Assembly (NCBI RefSeq): GCF_015207875.1
Contig: NZ_JADEVZ010000015.1
Span: forward strand, 1 to 64,000
Reading direction: 5' to 3'
Length of the DNA: 64,000 bases
DNA from: Dolichospermum sp. LEGE 00240
Lineage (GTDB): Bacteria; Cyanobacteriota; Cyanobacteriia; Cyanobacteriales; Nostocaceae
Below, piece after piece: positions 34,624-46,144 of this stretch (position 1 is the stretch's first letter; each line of letters begins with the position of its first letter). Both the position numbers and the translations under genes were made by a program. The notes beneath the pieces are model-generated. The model had not been told where the DNA came from. It ran no database searches and saw nothing but the letters and a program-made list of their open reading frames with translations.

Positions 34624-37600
34624 ACTTTTTTATAAAAGGACTCTAAACCTGTAACGCAAGCCTTATCATCAAAAAGACAGTCGTGATTTTGGCTCATTCT
34701 TTCCGCAATACTCCTTCTCCAAGGTTTATCTAAACCTAATCTAACAGCAATTTCTATATATTTTTGTTCGTTACTAGCAATGGTATCTGTTACACCTATC
34801 ATTTTGAGAAAACTATCTGTGTGACGACCACGCATAAATTCCCCTGGACAAGTTACTATAGGAAGATTACAGGCGATCGCTTCCAGACTAGTATTACCAC
34901 CAGACCAAGTAAATGTGTCTAAGTAAACATCCGAAAGCAAATTAATCATCAGATAATCTAGTCGTTCTGGAATATTCAGATGGACACAGTAATCTTCACT
35001 ATTTAGCCCTACCGCAGCAAAAGCACGTTGTAACCGAGGCTTTAATACATTACCCCGTAAAAAGACAAATTTAGCTTGAGAGACGCGACTAGCAATTTCC
35101 GCCACAATAAAATCATACTGTGGTAAATATTTAAAAGGTGCTTGACAACATAAATAAATTACATCATCATCACTTAAACCATAATCTGAACGAGTTTTAA
35201 TAACTGACGGAATATAGGGTTTAGGATAAGAAACACCAATATTAGGTAAGAGAATTAATTTTTCTGAGTAATGTTCTTGAGCATTTTGCCCTTCCATTAA
35301 CTCACTAGATAAAAAATAATCAATCGTTGGTAAACCTGTAGTTACAGGATGTCCCCAAGCTGCACATTGCACAGGTGCAAGTCGTAAACCTGCCATTTGC
35401 ATAGTTGGCGCATCCATACCAATTTCGGGATAGACTAAAATATGAAGTTTATCAGCAATTATCTGTTCACAAACTGCTGGTAAATTATCAGGAATATGAT
35501 AGAAAAAATCGCTATATTCTTGAAATTTTTCAGTAATTGCATCTGCTTGATTACCTGTATAGTAACAGTAGATTTCAAAATTATTATGATCGCAGTAGCG
35601 CAGCCAGCCAGTTAACCAGAGTGTCCCACTATAGGAATGTAGATAATGAGAAGCGTAGCCAATGCGGATTTTCTGATTTTCTTTTAGAGGAGGCATTAAT
35701 AATGGCATACCCCACTGAGGATAATTAGCTTTCATGATTTGATGCAGCCAATTACCATATTGAGATTGCAAAATTAGAACATTATCTGCTTGATAAGGAA
35801 GATAAAAGTTTGTCCAACAACTAGTAGCAATTAGGGTGTTTTGTTGGTCTTCAATATTATTGAGAGGAATATTATTAATTAAATTATCAAGTCCTTGCTT
35901 AAATCTTTGTCGGTAAGCATTAATTTCTTCTACTTGATCATAAACACTAGGTAATATAAGATTAGAAATTAATTGAAATGTGCGATTATTAGGTAAGTTA
36001 TGCAACGCTATATTAGCAGCCGTAATTGCCTCTTGAACCCGTCCACTCATTTGATAATTAACAATTACAGTGAAGTGGAGTTTTGCATTAACAGGATATA
36101 GTTTAATTCCTTCTTGAAGAACGGCAAAACATTGTTCAAGAAGATTAAGTCGTCTGAAACATTCGCTGAAACTCCAGTAAAATTCAGGATTACCTATTTG
36201 AATCTGCCGAAATTTTTGATACTGTATAATTGCTTCTTGATATTTGCTTTGAGAAAATAAGCTATTTCCTAGCTGAAAAAAAAACTGTTCTCCACTTACT
36301 TCTTTTAAATTTTCCAGAGAATATAAAGGAATTTGTTCTACTTGTTTTTTGACAATTACCTTTTGATTTTCATGTTCTAAAGAAACTCTCGCATTAATAC
36401 AAGGAAGTAAGGCTTGCCACTGAATTTCATTCAAATCAATGAGTAAAGAAATTGTTAACTCCTCAGTTATATCTATTTCTTCTTCCATCATTAGATTCAT
36501 TACTACGCTAGATAAAAAGATTTCTGCATCTTCAGTATCTATGTCACCTATGTTTATGAGAAGAGTAATTTTTTCGCTGTTAGGATGAGTTGCTAATGTT
36601 TGAATTACCTCTTGTAACTCAAGACCTAGTTCATCTTCTGGTTGTGACCAATCAGGAAAGATAATTAAATTAATTTCTCTGAGATTCAAAGGCAATAAAG
36701 TTGTATTAATTAGCTCAGAACTCACAATTTCAGCCATCTTTGTCCAGGAGAAATTTTTAGATTGTGCTAAACCTGCGGTAATTAATGCTTGTCTAATATT
36801 TGGCTTTTGCACTTCACACAGAGCATTTGCCAGTGCGACAACATCATCATCATTAACATAAATAGCGGCTTCTCCTGTGACTTCTGGGATTGAAGCATTA
36901 GGACAAGTAATCACAGGACAACCACAAGCCATTGCTTCTAATAAAGGCATTCCAAAGCCTTCATATTTAGAAGGATAAACTAGTGCCACTGCACCAGAGT
37001 AAGCTAGTGCCAGTTCTTCATCACTCAGTTGTACCAGATGTACGGCACTACCTGATGTGTAGGTTCTTAATTCAGGTGTTAAAACTCCACCAATACCAGT
37101 ACAAATAATATCAAATCCGTAGCTACTGGCTAGTTTGGCAAAAGCTTGAAAGAATAAAATACCATTTTTGTAACCACTACCAGTACCAACTAATAGAAAA
37201 TATGGTTTAGTAACACCATATTTATATTTAAAAGCGTTAATTTCGCTTTCAGAAGCAGGATAAAAAAGAGGATCTACACCACAATGGGCAACAGTAATTG
37301 ATTCTGAGGGTATATCAGGGAAACATTTATTTAAGTCTTTGGCTGTATTTTTAGAGATAGAAATATAAGCTGAGGCGTGTTTTATAGCATGATGTTTTTC
37401 TCGCCACATAGGCTCATTTAAGTCTCCCCCTAATACTTCGGGAATCATGTCATAAGCCATAAATACCGAAGGCGTTTCTATAGGTGTGGTGTAGTAGGTA
37501 GAAATAAATAGTCCCGCTTCTTCTTCATTACAGATTTGTTGAAGCATCTCTTTATCAGCTTCGGTATTGTTATAGTCGTAGCGGGGAATGGTGCGATAAC

Positions 37601-39833
37601 GAATACCATTAATTTTTGGTGCTGTATTGGCTCTATCTAAAACTAAAATATGATTAGCAAAGCCTGTGTTTGTCCACTGTTCTAGTAAAGATTGCCAGAC
37701 ACGAGCTATGCCAGTTTTATAGAGTTGGAAGAATACACCATCAATGAGGATTTTCGGACTAATAGTAAAGTACTTATCAATAAATTTCTTGCGGTTAGCA
37801 ATATGTAAAGCAATCTGATCTATTCTACCGTCTCTCCCCGTTGCGTTGGTAATATGCTGAATCCATTGAGACATTTGCGGAATAGCGGTGACAGCATAAC
37901 CTGCCAATCTAGAACGATAACATAAATCAACATCATCCCAATAACCGGGTCCATAAATTTCATTCCATCCCCCTAAGTTTTCTAAAACTGATTTTTTTGC
38001 ACATAAACCCCAACCTTCTACATAGGGAATATTTAATTCATTTCTAGCGTATCCGGGTCCAGCAATTCCTTCTCCTGTTAAACTACATAAATATTGAATA
38101 TCTAATTCTTTAATGGATAAATCATTATTAAGATGTAAAATATAATTCCCAGTTGCTATTGTCAAACCTTGGTTGTTGGCGGCTGCAAAACCCATATTTT
38201 TCTCATTACGAATTAATTTGATATTATATTGTTGGCAAAAGGTTTCAAGTGCTTTTTTACCTTCTTCTTTACTACCATTATCAATAAATATAATTTCACA
38301 ATTAGGAAGATATTTTAGGTTATTTTCCCACAATTCTAAAAATTCTGTATGATCCCACCACGGTACTACAACACTTAATAAATCATTAGTTAAACTAATT
38401 TTACCTAAATTAACTTGATTATAAATATTGCTTTCACTAATTGATGTTTCTTTGTAACTTCCTTGAAACACAATTTGATTAGCTGTTATTTCTTCAAAAT
38501 CTTCTTGAGAGATATTGCTTAAAGATAGATTTTCCAGAGTTAAAATTTGAGTTTTAGGATCATAAAATTGATTAAATCTATTTTCTCGAAGATAAAAGAC
38601 AGATTGAACTTCAATATTAAATTGATCTAATATTTTTAAAAAATCATTTTTCGTAAAAAACCGTAAATGTGTTTTATCTAAAATTCCCTCATCTTCATAT
38701 TTCCAAGACTTAAGTTCAATTAACTGATGAATAATTTTGAGATTACGGATATTAGGAATACTTATGATAAGAGTACCTTCACATTTAAGCATTTTTAGAT
38801 AATTCCTAAGAGTTTGCCAAGGATCTACTAAATGCTCCAAAATATCAGCAAAAATCATACAATCAAAAAATCCTCGATCAAAAGTAAGATTAACTTTTTC
38901 AATATCAACTTGATATACTTCATCAAGATTCTGTTTAGCAAAATAAACTGCTTCTTGATTCAATTCAATACCAACTACATATCGGTTGCTGTTCTTGCTT
39001 TTTAGGGCTTTACCTAACACTCCAGCACCACATCCTACATCAAGAATATTCAACGAATTATCGGGGACAGAGTTAAAAATTTCGGAACGTAAGTGTTTAT
39101 AGTACGTGGGTAGATCATTAAAATTTTTATTGTTTAATATTAACGGGTTTTTTGTTGAGTTAATTTCGGTTGATTTATTTATTCTATCATTTTCTAATGG
39201 GGAGAATTTTTTTTGAATAATAACTTGATATCCTTCATGAATAACATTTATTTTATCCTGGAAAATTGATAAAAAAGTATTGATTGCTGGTGCTGGATGC
39301 TTAAGTGGTTGATCTCTGTATCCTTCCCATTGATAATCATCAAAAATTATCATACCTCCGTTTTTTAATAAACGCCAACATAAAATTGTGTCTTCTAAAA
39401 CATCCGAAGCTATATGAGAGCCATCTATATAAATAACATCGTAATGACTAAGGGGTAATTCTCTTAGGCAAGATTGAGAAAGTCCAACTATTTTTATTAA
39501 TTTATTTTCGCATTTTGCTCTTTTAAGATTGCCATCAAATCTTGATTCTATTAAAGATAATTCGTCGGAAAATTGATGTTCTATACCTCCCTCAAAAGTA
39601 TCTATACAAGTAATTTTAGATGAAGGGTGAGTTAAAATATTATCTAACAGCCAGCAGGTTGATTGTCCTTCCCAACTTCCTATTTCCAGGAAGTTAAGAT
39701 TTGCTAAATCTGAAATATTTTTTAATACTTCTTGCCACACTGGAATATTGTAGATAAACCAATTATTGGTAAACTCATAACCTCTTGACTGACAATGAAG
39801 ATCATATACTTCTTTCCAATTCTCTTGCAACAT
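34596..39833 (-). CDS. giant multi-domain methyltransferase/glycosyltransferase (MT-MT-GT2-GT4-TPR-GT41)
   Basis: A 1745-residue protein. Domains in order: a class I methyltransferase with [12 protein letters not shown] and VIYIDGSH (about 1-210); a second class I methyltransferase with [12 protein letters not shown] and [12 protein letters not shown] (about 235-430); a GT2 glycosyltransferase with [18 protein letters not shown] and LHLNNDLS (about 485-690); a GT4 glycosyltransferase with [25 protein letters not shown] and [19 protein letters not shown] (about 700-1055); a linker; TPR helices (about 1195-1320); and a GT41 SPINDLY-type domain with [20 protein letters not shown] (about 1360-1735). 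It would build and methylate a glycan and attach it to a surface polymer or protein. It faces the pilin/GT41 genes across a transposase; the last residues come from a REP palindrome. Confidence 0.85.
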   Translation of the reverse strand: MLQENWKEVYDLHCQSRGYEFTNNWFIYNIPVWQEVLKNISDLANLNFLEIGSWEGQSTCWLLDNILTHPSSKITCIDTFEGGIEHQFSDELSLIESRFDGNLKRAKCENKLIKIVGLSQSCLRELPLSHYDVIYIDGSHIASDVLEDTILCWRLLKNGGMIIFDDYQWEGYRDQPLKHPAPAINTFLSIFQDKINVIHEGYQVIIQKKFSPLENDRINKSTEINSTKNPLILNNKNFNDLPTYYKHLRSEIFNSVPDNSLNILDVGCGAGVLGKALKSKNSNRYVVGIELNQEAVYFAKQNLDEVYQVDIEKVNLTFDRGFFDCMIFADILEHLVDPWQTLRNYLKMLKCEGTLIISIPNIRNLKIIHQLIELKSWKYEDEGILDKTHLRFFTKNDFLKILDQFNIEVQSVFYLRENRFNQFYDPKTQILTLENLSLSNISQEDFEEITANQIVFQGSYKETSISESNIYNQVNLGKISLTNDLLSVVVPWWDHTEFLELWENNLKYLPNCEIIFIDNGSKEEGKKALETFCQQYNIKLIRNEKNMGFAAANNQGLTIATGNYILHLNNDLSIKELDIQYLCSLTGEGIAGPGYARNELNIPYVEGWGLCAKKSVLENLGGWNEIYGPGYWDDVDLCYRSRLAGYAVTAIPQMSQWIQHITNATGRDGRIDQIALHIANRKKFIDKYFTISPKILIDGVFFQLYKTGIARVWQSLLEQWTNTGFANHILVLDRANTAPKINGIRYRTIPRYDYNNTEADKEMLQQICNEEEAGLFISTYYTTPIETPSVFMAYDMIPEVLGGDLNEPMWREKHHAIKHASAYISISKNTAKDLNKCFPDIPSESITVAHCGVDPLFYPASESEINAFKYKYGVTKPYFLLVGTGSGYKNGILFFQAFAKLASSYGFDIICTGIGGVLTPELRTYTSGSAVHLVQLSDEELALAYSGAVALVYPSKYEGFGMPLLEAMACGCPVITCPNASIPEVTGEAAIYVNDDDVVALANALCEVQKPNIRQALITAGLAQSKNFSWTKMAEIVSSELINTTLLPLNLREINLIIFPDWSQPEDELGLELQEVIQTLATHPNSEKITLLINIGDIDTEDAEIFLSSVVMNLMMEEEIDITEELTISLLIDLNEIQWQALLPCINARVSLEHENQKVIVKKQVEQIPLYSLENLKEVSGEQFFFQLGNSLFSQSKYQEAIIQYQKFRQIQIGNPEFYWSFSECFRRLNLLEQCFAVLQEGIKLYPVNAKLHFTVIVNYQMSGRVQEAITAANIALHNLPNNRTFQLISNLILPSVYDQVEEINAYRQRFKQGLDNLINNIPLNNIEDQQNTLIATSCWTNFYLPYQADNVLILQSQYGNWLHQIMKANYPQWGMPLLMPPLKENQKIRIGYASHYLHSYSGTLWLTGWLRYCDHNNFEIYCYYTGNQADAITEKFQEYSDFFYHIPDNLPAVCEQIIADKLHILVYPEIGMDAPTMQMAGLRLAPVQCAAWGHPVTTGLPTIDYFLSSELMEGQNAQEHYSEKLILLPNIGVSYPKPYIPSVIKTRSDYGLSDDDVIYLCCQAPFKYLPQYDFIVAEIASRVSQAKFVFLRGNVLKPRLQRAFAAVGLNSEDYCVHLNIPERLDYLMINLLSDVYLDTFTWSGGNTSLEAIACNLPIVTCPGEFMRGRHTDSFLKMIGVTDTIASNEQKYIEIAVRLGLDKPWRRSIAERMSQNHDCLFDDKACVTGLESFYKKVCSKHFSAS

Positions 39834-40220
39834 TCTTTTTTCCTCGATAAATTAATAAACTAACATCAGTTCTCAATTTTTTTATTGTTATTACTTATGC
39901 AAAATGCTACCATAAATTATTAAATCAAAATATTGATTAATAATTTTTCTTTCAATCTCATAGTACCCACAATCCCAGAAAATCTATCATCTTATAGACA
40001 GGCGGACGTTTATTTTCATAAATATTTACAATTAACATGAAAAAGTTAAAAACTCAATAAATAACCTGTTCAAAACTATTACTAAATATAAAGTTTAACG
40101 CCTCTATCAGCACTTGTAAATCCTCTAATACATAATATTTAACATTCTTAATAAACTCCATTTCTTGCAAAACTGCAAATTCCCATAACTTACCATTAGA
40201 AACTATACCAAATAACCGAC

Positions 40221-40323
40221 TAAGCTGTTACGCAGCTAAATTTGATAACCATAATTTACTTGAACTTTGTAGTGCGGGCATCTTGCCCGCTAGAATTATA
40301 CAAACTAAATGCACAACAGCTTA
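40221..40323 (+). mobile_element. MITE-like element, family A, copy 4 (inside a pseudogene)
   Basis: A complete copy, TAAGCTGTTACGCAGC to GCACAACAGCTTA, inserted in the 3' third of the PD-(D/E)XK-like pseudogene. TA at both ends may be a duplicated TA target. Confidence 0.9.
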
Positions 40324-40466
40324 TTTTGATTACTATTCATTTTTTGTGCAGCAATCAGTTCCGCTAAACATTGTCCCCAACCTTCTTCAAAGTTATCTTT
40401 TTTAGCTTCCACTATAATTAGATAGGGCTTCTCTAAAATAACGTGAGTTCGACGAAAATAATTTGA

Positions 40467-40503
40467 CCCCTCTCCAAACCTCTCCCCGCAACGGGGAGAG
40501 GCT
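40467..40503. repeat. CCCCTCTCC...GGGGAGAGG hairpin repeat, copy 1
   Basis: CCCCTCTCCAAACCTCTCCC followed by CGCAACGGGGAGAGGCT; the inner arms CCTCTCCCC and GGGGAGAGG pair perfectly. The same 37 bp recurs at 42860-42896. Here it sits at the breakpoint of a pseudogene. Confidence 0.8.
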
Positions 40504-40642
40504 TAAAACTCTGATGTTTCAATAGGTACTTGTTCAATGAAATTTTTTTCTTTGTAAGGGAGTGGAAATTCCTGTAATACATCAGCAATGCTTTTGTATT
40601 TATTAAAAGACATAATTTCCCCCATATTTAATTTATAATTTT

Positions 40643-41185
40643 TTAATTCAACATCTGACTAATAATAATCTCAATATCAGGAAAAGCTAAAGACTTAATT
40701 ATCGGTTCTTGCCATTTTATTTCTACTAAATAATCCCCGTTTTCAGGGTTACGAAAAACTATTAATTCTTGACTTGTTAAGTTGATAATCCAATACTCAG
40801 CTATTTGCGCTTGAGCATAAATTTTTCTTTTAATTGATAAATCTTTACTTAAACTCGTATTAGCAACTTCAATCAACCAAAAAATATCATCGGGATATGG
40901 ATGATGGTCATTATATCTGTGTTCAGGTAATTTAACAATGGCAATATCAGGTTCTGGTTCAGAATTAGATAAAGTAATTGGACCATTAAACCTTATATCT
41001 GCCTTTCCTTGTAAAAGATTTCCTAAATAAGTTACACCTCTTTTTGCAGTATTATAATGTTGAGGCAATTCTGGACTCATTTCTATAATTTCTCCATCTA
41101 TTAACTCGCAATTACGACCTGTTAAAATGTCTGATTCAATCATTTTATGGTAGTCGCTAATTGTCCATTTAACTAAAGTTTTCAT
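40643..41185 (-). CDS. Uma2 family protein
   Basis: 180 residues from the ATG at 41185 (MKTLVKWTISDYHKMIES); the longer frame to 41248 starts in leader sequence. Core motifs PEPDIAIVKLPE near 82-93, IFWLIEVANTSLSKDLSIKR near 105-124 and YWIINLTSQEL match the Uma2 restriction-endonuclease-like fold with Asp, Glu and Lys in place. Function unknown. It lies next to the disrupted gene at 40054 and a second Uma2-type gene. Confidence 0.85.
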   Translation of the reverse strand: MKTLVKWTISDYHKMIESDILTGRNCELIDGEIIEMSPELPQHYNTAKRGVTYLGNLLQGKADIRFNGPITLSNSEPEPDIAIVKLPEHRYNDHHPYPDDIFWLIEVANTSLSKDLSIKRKIYAQAQIAEYWIINLTSQELIVFRNPENGDYLVEIKWQEPIIKSLAFPDIEIIISQMLN

Positions 41186-41237
41186 TGGGCAAAACCTCCA
41201 TATTTTTCTGCTATTTAATTTTAACAAACTCAAGGAA

Positions 41238-41295
41238 TTTAAACCCACGCACCATCTGGGTTTTGCCTGTATAGACGCGGTTTCTAACTGCCCGG
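41238..41295. repeat. half copy of the family-B core hairpin
   Basis: AAACCCACGCACCATCTGGG then TTTTGCCTGTATAGACGCGG and TTTCTAACTGCCCG correspond to one half of the nested hairpin seen at 58512-58628, in reverse orientation. Confidence 0.55.
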
Positions 41296-41333
41296 TTAAC
41301 TGTGATTTAAATCATCTCCATATAAAAAATTGC

Positions 41334-42050
41334 TCAATCATCAAATTCAACGCCTAATTCTCGCAATTTTGCTGCTAATTTATCAGCCCGTTGTTTTTCC
41401 TGTTCAGCTTGTTCTTCTCCTGTTAACAAGAAATTACCTTCCAAATCCCACCACCTTAACCAAGGTAACTCGACATTTTTATATGTTCCTTGCCAAATTC
41501 CTAATTCAACACCCATTTTTTCAATTACATAATGACCCCTGGCATTAGGTGGCATTAAGTGATATTGTCCTTCAATTAAATGATATAATTCTAAAGATGA
41601 TTTCTTTTCTTCGTAAATACCATAAAAAGGGACTCTTATTGCTTTTTCATAAACCCAAAATTTTCCTTGATAGGGAGTTTCGTCCCTTTCTTCCCTACCA
41701 TTACCGGATACAAATTCAATGACAATTAGGGGAGCAACTAATTCTTGCCACATCACATAAGAACGGCGCATTTGACCATTTAAGGCAGGTGGCACATCAG
41801 GAACATAAAACCAATCTGGCGCTTCTGCACCTTTTTCTGGTGGTTCTGTAATCCGCCAATAAATACCGCTATCTTGTCCTATGCAAAATTGTTTATCTGG
41901 ATGAATTGTTTGTAATTTTGACCAGATAGATTCTGTTAAAAGAATACTTTGGGGATGTTCTTGAAAATTTTTCACGAAACTTCCATCTTCACAGGGTAAT
42001 TGAGTATGATCTGGTAACTGTGTTGAAGGAGAAATTTTCAGGGTGTCCAT
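41334..42050 (-). CDS. Uma2-like protein with C-terminal charged coil
   Basis: A 238-residue protein of the Uma2-type branch with the APDWFYVPDVPP segment (about 75-86), VAPLIVIEFVSGNGREERDE (about 105-124) and YHLIEGQYHLMPPNARG (about 157-173). The last 30 residues (LLTGEEQAEQEKQRADKLA) form a short coiled coil seen in many of these proteins. Activity is inferred only. It is upstream of the other Uma2 gene on the same strand, about 150 bp apart. Confidence 0.8.
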   Translation of the reverse strand: MDTLKISPSTQLPDHTQLPCEDGSFVKNFQEHPQSILLTESIWSKLQTIHPDKQFCIGQDSGIYWRITEPPEKGAEAPDWFYVPDVPPALNGQMRRSYVMWQELVAPLIVIEFVSGNGREERDETPYQGKFWVYEKAIRVPFYGIYEEKKSSLELYHLIEGQYHLMPPNARGHYVIEKMGVELGIWQGTYKNVELPWLRWWDLEGNFLLTGEEQAEQEKQRADKLAAKLRELGVEFDD

Positions 42051-42267
42051 AGTTTTCCATTTTGGAAGAATATGTTAGCTTTCACTAAAATCGGATATGG
42101 AATTATATCCATCTCAAATACATTATAAGTAGGTGAACACAATAAAACCAAACTGTGTAAAGAAACGTAAAATCGCCCAAACCCTCTTCACTCTTGCCTC
42201 TTGCCTTTTGCCTTGCCATAACGACAACTTTCAACTCCAACCTACTTAAACAATTCTGATATCGCTC

Positions 42268-42660
42268 TTACTTTTCCCTCATTTTCTTCTTTACATCTGC
42301 CAAAACAGCTTTATAATCCTCTCTATCTGGATGTAATTTTATTAACTTCTCAATTAGGGCAATCCCCCCCTGGTTATCCCCAGACCTTAACCGCATAATG
42401 GACAATCTCTCAAGTGCCATTTGATTATTCGGTTCACGTTGTAAAACCAACTCATACCCCTTCATCTGTGTCTGTAAATCATTCCCAGCAGTTTGAACTA
42501 CTGCTTGCTGAGGTTTTTCCCAAGACTGTTTGATGGCATTAACCCCGCCGAACAATATTGAACCGCCAAATGAAATAAGTCCAATATATGTAACAATTCT
42601 TTTCTTTCGCTCAATCTGCTTACCGCGCCGAACCAAGTAATCATCACTAGAGTTAGTCAT
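42268..42660 (-). CDS. membrane-anchored TPR-like protein (130 aa)
   Basis: A 130-residue protein with one transmembrane helix (IVTYIGLISFGGSILFGGV, about 22-40) preceded by a basic stretch, and two TPR-like units (YELVLQREPNNQMALERLSI; GIALIEKLIKLHPDREDYK). Not recognised beyond that. It is transcribed alone, upstream of the Uma2 genes by about 220 bp. Confidence 0.65.
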   Translation of the reverse strand: MTNSSDDYLVRRGKQIERKKRIVTYIGLISFGGSILFGGVNAIKQSWEKPQQAVVQTAGNDLQTQMKGYELVLQREPNNQMALERLSIMRLRSGDNQGGIALIEKLIKLHPDREDYKAVLADVKKKMREK

Positions 42661-42752
42661 CTGTCAAAAATTGCTGTTGTCTTAATAGCAGCATTACCCC
42701 TACTATGATTAGATTACCCATAAGTAGCAAAAAAATATCACCTGCTCTTCTA

Positions 42753-42825
42753 AGAGGGTGTTTGAAAAGTTTCCAGCCATTAGAAATCGCTACTACACAA
42801 ACAAAGTCCACCTGCATGGACTATA
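42753..42825 (+). mobile_element. family-B element fragment (left end)
   Basis: AGAGGGTGTTTGAAAAG then TTTCCAGCCATTAGAAATCG and CTACTACACAAACAAAGTCC match the family-B terminus followed by the inverted inner half. The other end is missing. It begins 93 bp upstream of the 42268 gene start. Confidence 0.7.
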
Positions 42826-42859
42826 CTGAAAACGGTTTATAGTTTAACCAAATATAGAA

Positions 42860-42896
42860 CCCCTCTCCAAACCTCTCCCCGCAACGGGGAGAGGCT
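42860..42896. repeat. CCCCTCTCC...GGGGAGAGG hairpin repeat, copy 2
   Basis: Identical to 40467-40503. It is followed by TTTGAACTTG TTTTTC, so it may terminate leftward or rightward transcription weakly. Confidence 0.75.
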
Positions 42897-43447
42897 TTGA
42901 ACTTGTTTTTCATATCATAAAAAAGTCTAGATTTTAGCCGTTTTGAGTATACTTGCTGGTTGAATGTGCGATTGTCATGAACAAACGAGTTTAAATGCAG
43001 TTATTTTAGCCAACTCTCCTTTCTACGAACAATGCCAAAATTTTCACAATCCGACCACTGTTAACCACATTTATGAAGATAAAATAAATTTTTTGCCCTG
43101 ATTTTATATCAAAATATATTGTATTAAAACTTTTATCTATATAAAAAACTTATCATCGAGTCAATTAATTTGACATTGCTACACACTTCATGATATCTGA
43201 GTTTATTTGGGACTGCTAACAAAAATCGCAACATCAATGGTCTATGGTTTGGATTTAGTCCCCAAAATGCTGGTAATATCACTCTCCTCAGTAAACAAAC
43301 CCCAGAAAGTTAATTAATAGCTACTCATTAACCGATCAACCTGTGTCATCGTAACTGGATATCTACTATTGTTGATATAGATATCCAAAATTTTAGCCTG
43401 TGCTAAAATCAGCATACCGGCACGACGCAGGTGATGGGAAAAATGCC
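42897..43447. other. long AT-rich leader upstream of clpC
   Basis: About 550 bp of AT-rich sequence with no open frame of coding quality and no RNA structure I can support. It presumably holds the clpC promoter(s) and a long 5' untranslated region. Confidence 0.5.
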
Positions 43448-45919
43448 ATGTTTGAACGCTTCACAGAAAAAGCCATTAAGGTAATCATGCTGGCCCAAGA
43501 AGAGGCCCGCCGTTTAGGTCACAACTTTGTCGGAACTGAGCAAATCCTCTTGGGTTTGATTGGTGAAGGCACAGGAGTAGCCGCCAAGGTGCTGAAATCA
43601 ATGGGAGTTAATCTCAAAGATGCTCGCATTGAAGTTGAAAAAATCATAGGACGGGGTTCTGGCTTTGTCGCCGTAGAAATTCCGTTTACGCCACGAGCAA
43701 AACGGGTTTTAGAACTATCCTTGGAAGAAGCACGCCAATTGGGGCATAACTACATTGGTACCGAGCATCTGCTGTTGGGACTGATCCGCGAAGGGGAAGG
43801 TGTCGCAGCCAGGGTGCTAGAAAACCTCGGTGTAGATTTGACCAAGGTGAGAACCCAAGTGATTCGGATGTTGGGAGAAACGGCGGAAGTTACGCCGGGT
43901 GGCCCCTCTGGTCGCACTAAAACCCCAACTCTCGATGAGTTTGGATCAAACCTGACCCAAATGGCCATAGATAACAAGCTTGATCCTGTGGTGGGACGCG
44001 CCAAGGAAATTGAGCGGGTTATCCAAATTTTGGGTCGCCGGACGAAAAACAATCCCGTGTTGATTGGTGAACCAGGTGTTGGTAAAACCGCCATCGCTGA
44101 AGGTTTAGCTTCACGCATCGCTAGTAAGGATATCCCCGATATCTTGGAAGATAAGCGTGTGGTGACACTCGATATTGGTTTGCTCGTAGCGGGAACTAAA
44201 TATCGCGGTGAATTTGAAGAACGTCTCAAAAAAATTATGGATGAAATCCGCTCTGCGGGTAATGTCATCCTGGTAATTGACGAAGTTCACACCTTAATTG
44301 GTGCGGGTGCAGCCGAAGGGGCGATTGATGCAGCGAATATCCTCAAGCCAGCTTTGGCGCGGGGTGAGTTGCAATGTATCGGTGCGACGACTTTGGATGA
44401 GTACCGTAAACACATTGAACGGGATGCAGCGTTGGAAAGACGCTTTCAGCCTGTAATGGTGGGTGAACCGACCGTTGATGAAACAATAGAAATTTTATAT
44501 GGTTTGCGCGATCGCTATGAAGCACACCACAAGCTGAAGATATCCGATGAAGCATTGGTAGCGGCGGCGAAATTGTCTGATCGTTATATTAGCGATCGCT
44601 TTTTGCCAGATAAAGCCATTGACTTGATGGATGAAGCGGGTTCACGGGTGCGCTTGATTAACTCCCAACTGCCCCCAGCAGCCAAGGAATTAGACAAGGA
44701 ACTACGGCAAATCTTAAAAGAAAAAGATGATGCAGTCCGTTCCCAGGACTTTGATCGGGCGGGAGAATTGCGCGATCGGGAAATGGAAATCAAAGCCGAA
44801 ATCCGCACCATTGCTCAAACCAAGAGTAACAGCGCTAGTGGTGACGGCGTTGAACCTGTAGTTACAGAAGAAGACATTGCTCACATTGTCGCTTCTTGGA
44901 CAGGTGTACCGGTGAACAAACTTACCGAATCTGAGTCCGAGAAGTTGCTGCACATGGAGGACACCTTACATCAGCGCCTCATCGGTCAAGAAGACGCTGT
45001 GAAGGCTGTTTCTAGAGCCATCCGTCGCGCTCGTGTTGGGTTAAAAAATCCGAATCGGCCGATCGCGAGTTTTGTCTTCTCAGGTCCTACTGGGGTAGGT
45101 AAAACTGAATTGGCGAAATCCTTGGCTTCCTACTTCTTCGGTTCGGAAGAAGCCATGATTCGCTTAGATATGTCCGAATACATGGAGCGTCACACCGTCA
45201 GTAAATTGATCGGTTCACCTCCTGGTTATGTCGGTTACAACGAAGGTGGTCAATTAACAGAAGCTGTCCGTCGTCGTCCCTACACTGTGGTGCTATTCGA
45301 CGAAATCGAAAAAGCCCACCCCGATGTGTTCAATATGCTCCTGCAAATTTTGGAAGATGGGCGTTTAACTGACGCGAAAGGTCGTACGGTGGACTTTAAG
45401 AACACCTTGCTGATTTTGACTTCCAACATTGGTTCTAAGGTCATTGAAAAAGGTGGTAGCGGTATAGGTTTCGATTTTGCTGAAGATGCTAACGAATCTC
45501 AATACAACCGGATTCGTTCTTTGGTGAATGAGGAACTGAAGAATTACTTCCGTCCTGAGTTCCTGAACCGGTTAGATGAAATTATCGTCTTCCGTCAGTT
45601 GAACAAGATCGAAGTTACCCAAATTGCGGAAATCATGCTCAAGGAAGTGTTTGGTCGCTTGACGGAAAAAGGCATTGTCTTAGAAGTCACAGACCGCTTC
45701 AAGGATCGCTTGATCACTGAGGGTTACAGTCCTAGCTACGGTGCAAGGCCATTACGTCGGGCAATTATGCGCTTGTTGGAAGATAGTTTGGCGGAAGAAA
45801 TTCTGTCTGGACGCATCAAAGACGGCGATACTGCTCTTGTTGACGTTGATGAAAATGGCATTGTTCAAGTTAGTTCTCAACAAACACGGGAGTTGTTAAC
45901 CCAAGGTGTTGAGTCTTAG
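43448..45919 (+). CDS. clpC: ATP-dependent Clp protease ATP-binding subunit ClpC
   Basis: 823 residues from the ATG at 43448 ([14 protein letters not shown]), the usual ClpC N-terminus; the longer frame from 43400 adds 16 unconserved residues. Two Clp-N repeats (about 1-140: [30 protein letters not shown]), AAA module 1 with GEPGVGKTA near 205 and VIDEVHT, a UVR/M coiled-coil insert ([10 protein letters not shown]), AAA module 2 with GPTGVGKTE near 543, and the Clp-D2-small domain. It unfolds substrates for ClpP; in cyanobacteria and plastids it is the main, essential Hsp100. It is followed by an intrinsic terminator. Confidence 0.97.
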   Translation: MFERFTEKAIKVIMLAQEEARRLGHNFVGTEQILLGLIGEGTGVAAKVLKSMGVNLKDARIEVEKIIGRGSGFVAVEIPFTPRAKRVLELSLEEARQLGHNYIGTEHLLLGLIREGEGVAARVLENLGVDLTKVRTQVIRMLGETAEVTPGGPSGRTKTPTLDEFGSNLTQMAIDNKLDPVVGRAKEIERVIQILGRRTKNNPVLIGEPGVGKTAIAEGLASRIASKDIPDILEDKRVVTLDIGLLVAGTKYRGEFEERLKKIMDEIRSAGNVILVIDEVHTLIGAGAAEGAIDAANILKPALARGELQCIGATTLDEYRKHIERDAALERRFQPVMVGEPTVDETIEILYGLRDRYEAHHKLKISDEALVAAAKLSDRYISDRFLPDKAIDLMDEAGSRVRLINSQLPPAAKELDKELRQILKEKDDAVRSQDFDRAGELRDREMEIKAEIRTIAQTKSNSASGDGVEPVVTEEDIAHIVASWTGVPVNKLTESESEKLLHMEDTLHQRLIGQEDAVKAVSRAIRRARVGLKNPNRPIASFVFSGPTGVGKTELAKSLASYFFGSEEAMIRLDMSEYMERHTVSKLIGSPPGYVGYNEGGQLTEAVRRRPYTVVLFDEIEKAHPDVFNMLLQILEDGRLTDAKGRTVDFKNTLLILTSNIGSKVIEKGGSGIGFDFAEDANESQYNRIRSLVNEELKNYFRPEFLNRLDEIIVFRQLNKIEVTQIAEIMLKEVFGRLTEKGIVLEVTDRFKDRLITEGYSPSYGARPLRRAIMRLLEDSLAEEILSGRIKDGDTALVDVDENGIVQVSSQQTRELLTQGVES

Positions 45920-45942
45920 TTAGGTTTTTTAATTGTTAATTG

Positions 45943-45978
45943 AACGGTGGAGGATTTCAGTTCTCTACCGTTTTTTTG
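45943..45978 (+). terminator. rho-independent terminator of clpC
   Basis: AACGGTGGAG...CTCTACCGTT stem (10 bp with one mismatch) followed by TTTTTTG, 24 bp after the clpC stop. Confidence 0.85.
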
Positions 45979-46144
45979 TTTTTTTCTCACGCAGAGGCGC
46001 AGAGTCGCAGAGAGGAGAAGGGAAAAGATCAAAGTCCAGAATAAACTGAGTAATGATATAGTCTCAGATTTGTATAATAAATTTTCGCGTTTTCAGATCA
46101 AGATTTATAATATAAATGTACTACACTGCTTATTAAGGATAATT

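Larger units (their letters stand above)
40054..40613 (-). pseudogene. PD-(D/E)XK-like cyanobacterial gene, disrupted by two palindromic elements
   Basis: Read on the minus strand: MSFNKYKSIADVLQEFPLPY... (start 40613) breaks off at a stop next to the repeat at 40467-40503. The frame resumes with SNYFRRTHVILEKPYLIIVE and AKKDNFEEGWGQCLAELIAA (the E-x-K core), then is cut by the family-A element at 40221-40323. It resumes again with RLFGIVSNGKLWEFAVLQEM and ends at 40054. The central part between N-terminus and core is missing. The family is common in cyanobacteria and distantly resembles the gene at 2101. Confidence 0.8.

Noticed and set aside
43750-44268. 172-codon open frame antisense to clpC
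   Set aside because: It is the mirror of a conserved coding region; composition and conservation belong to clpC.
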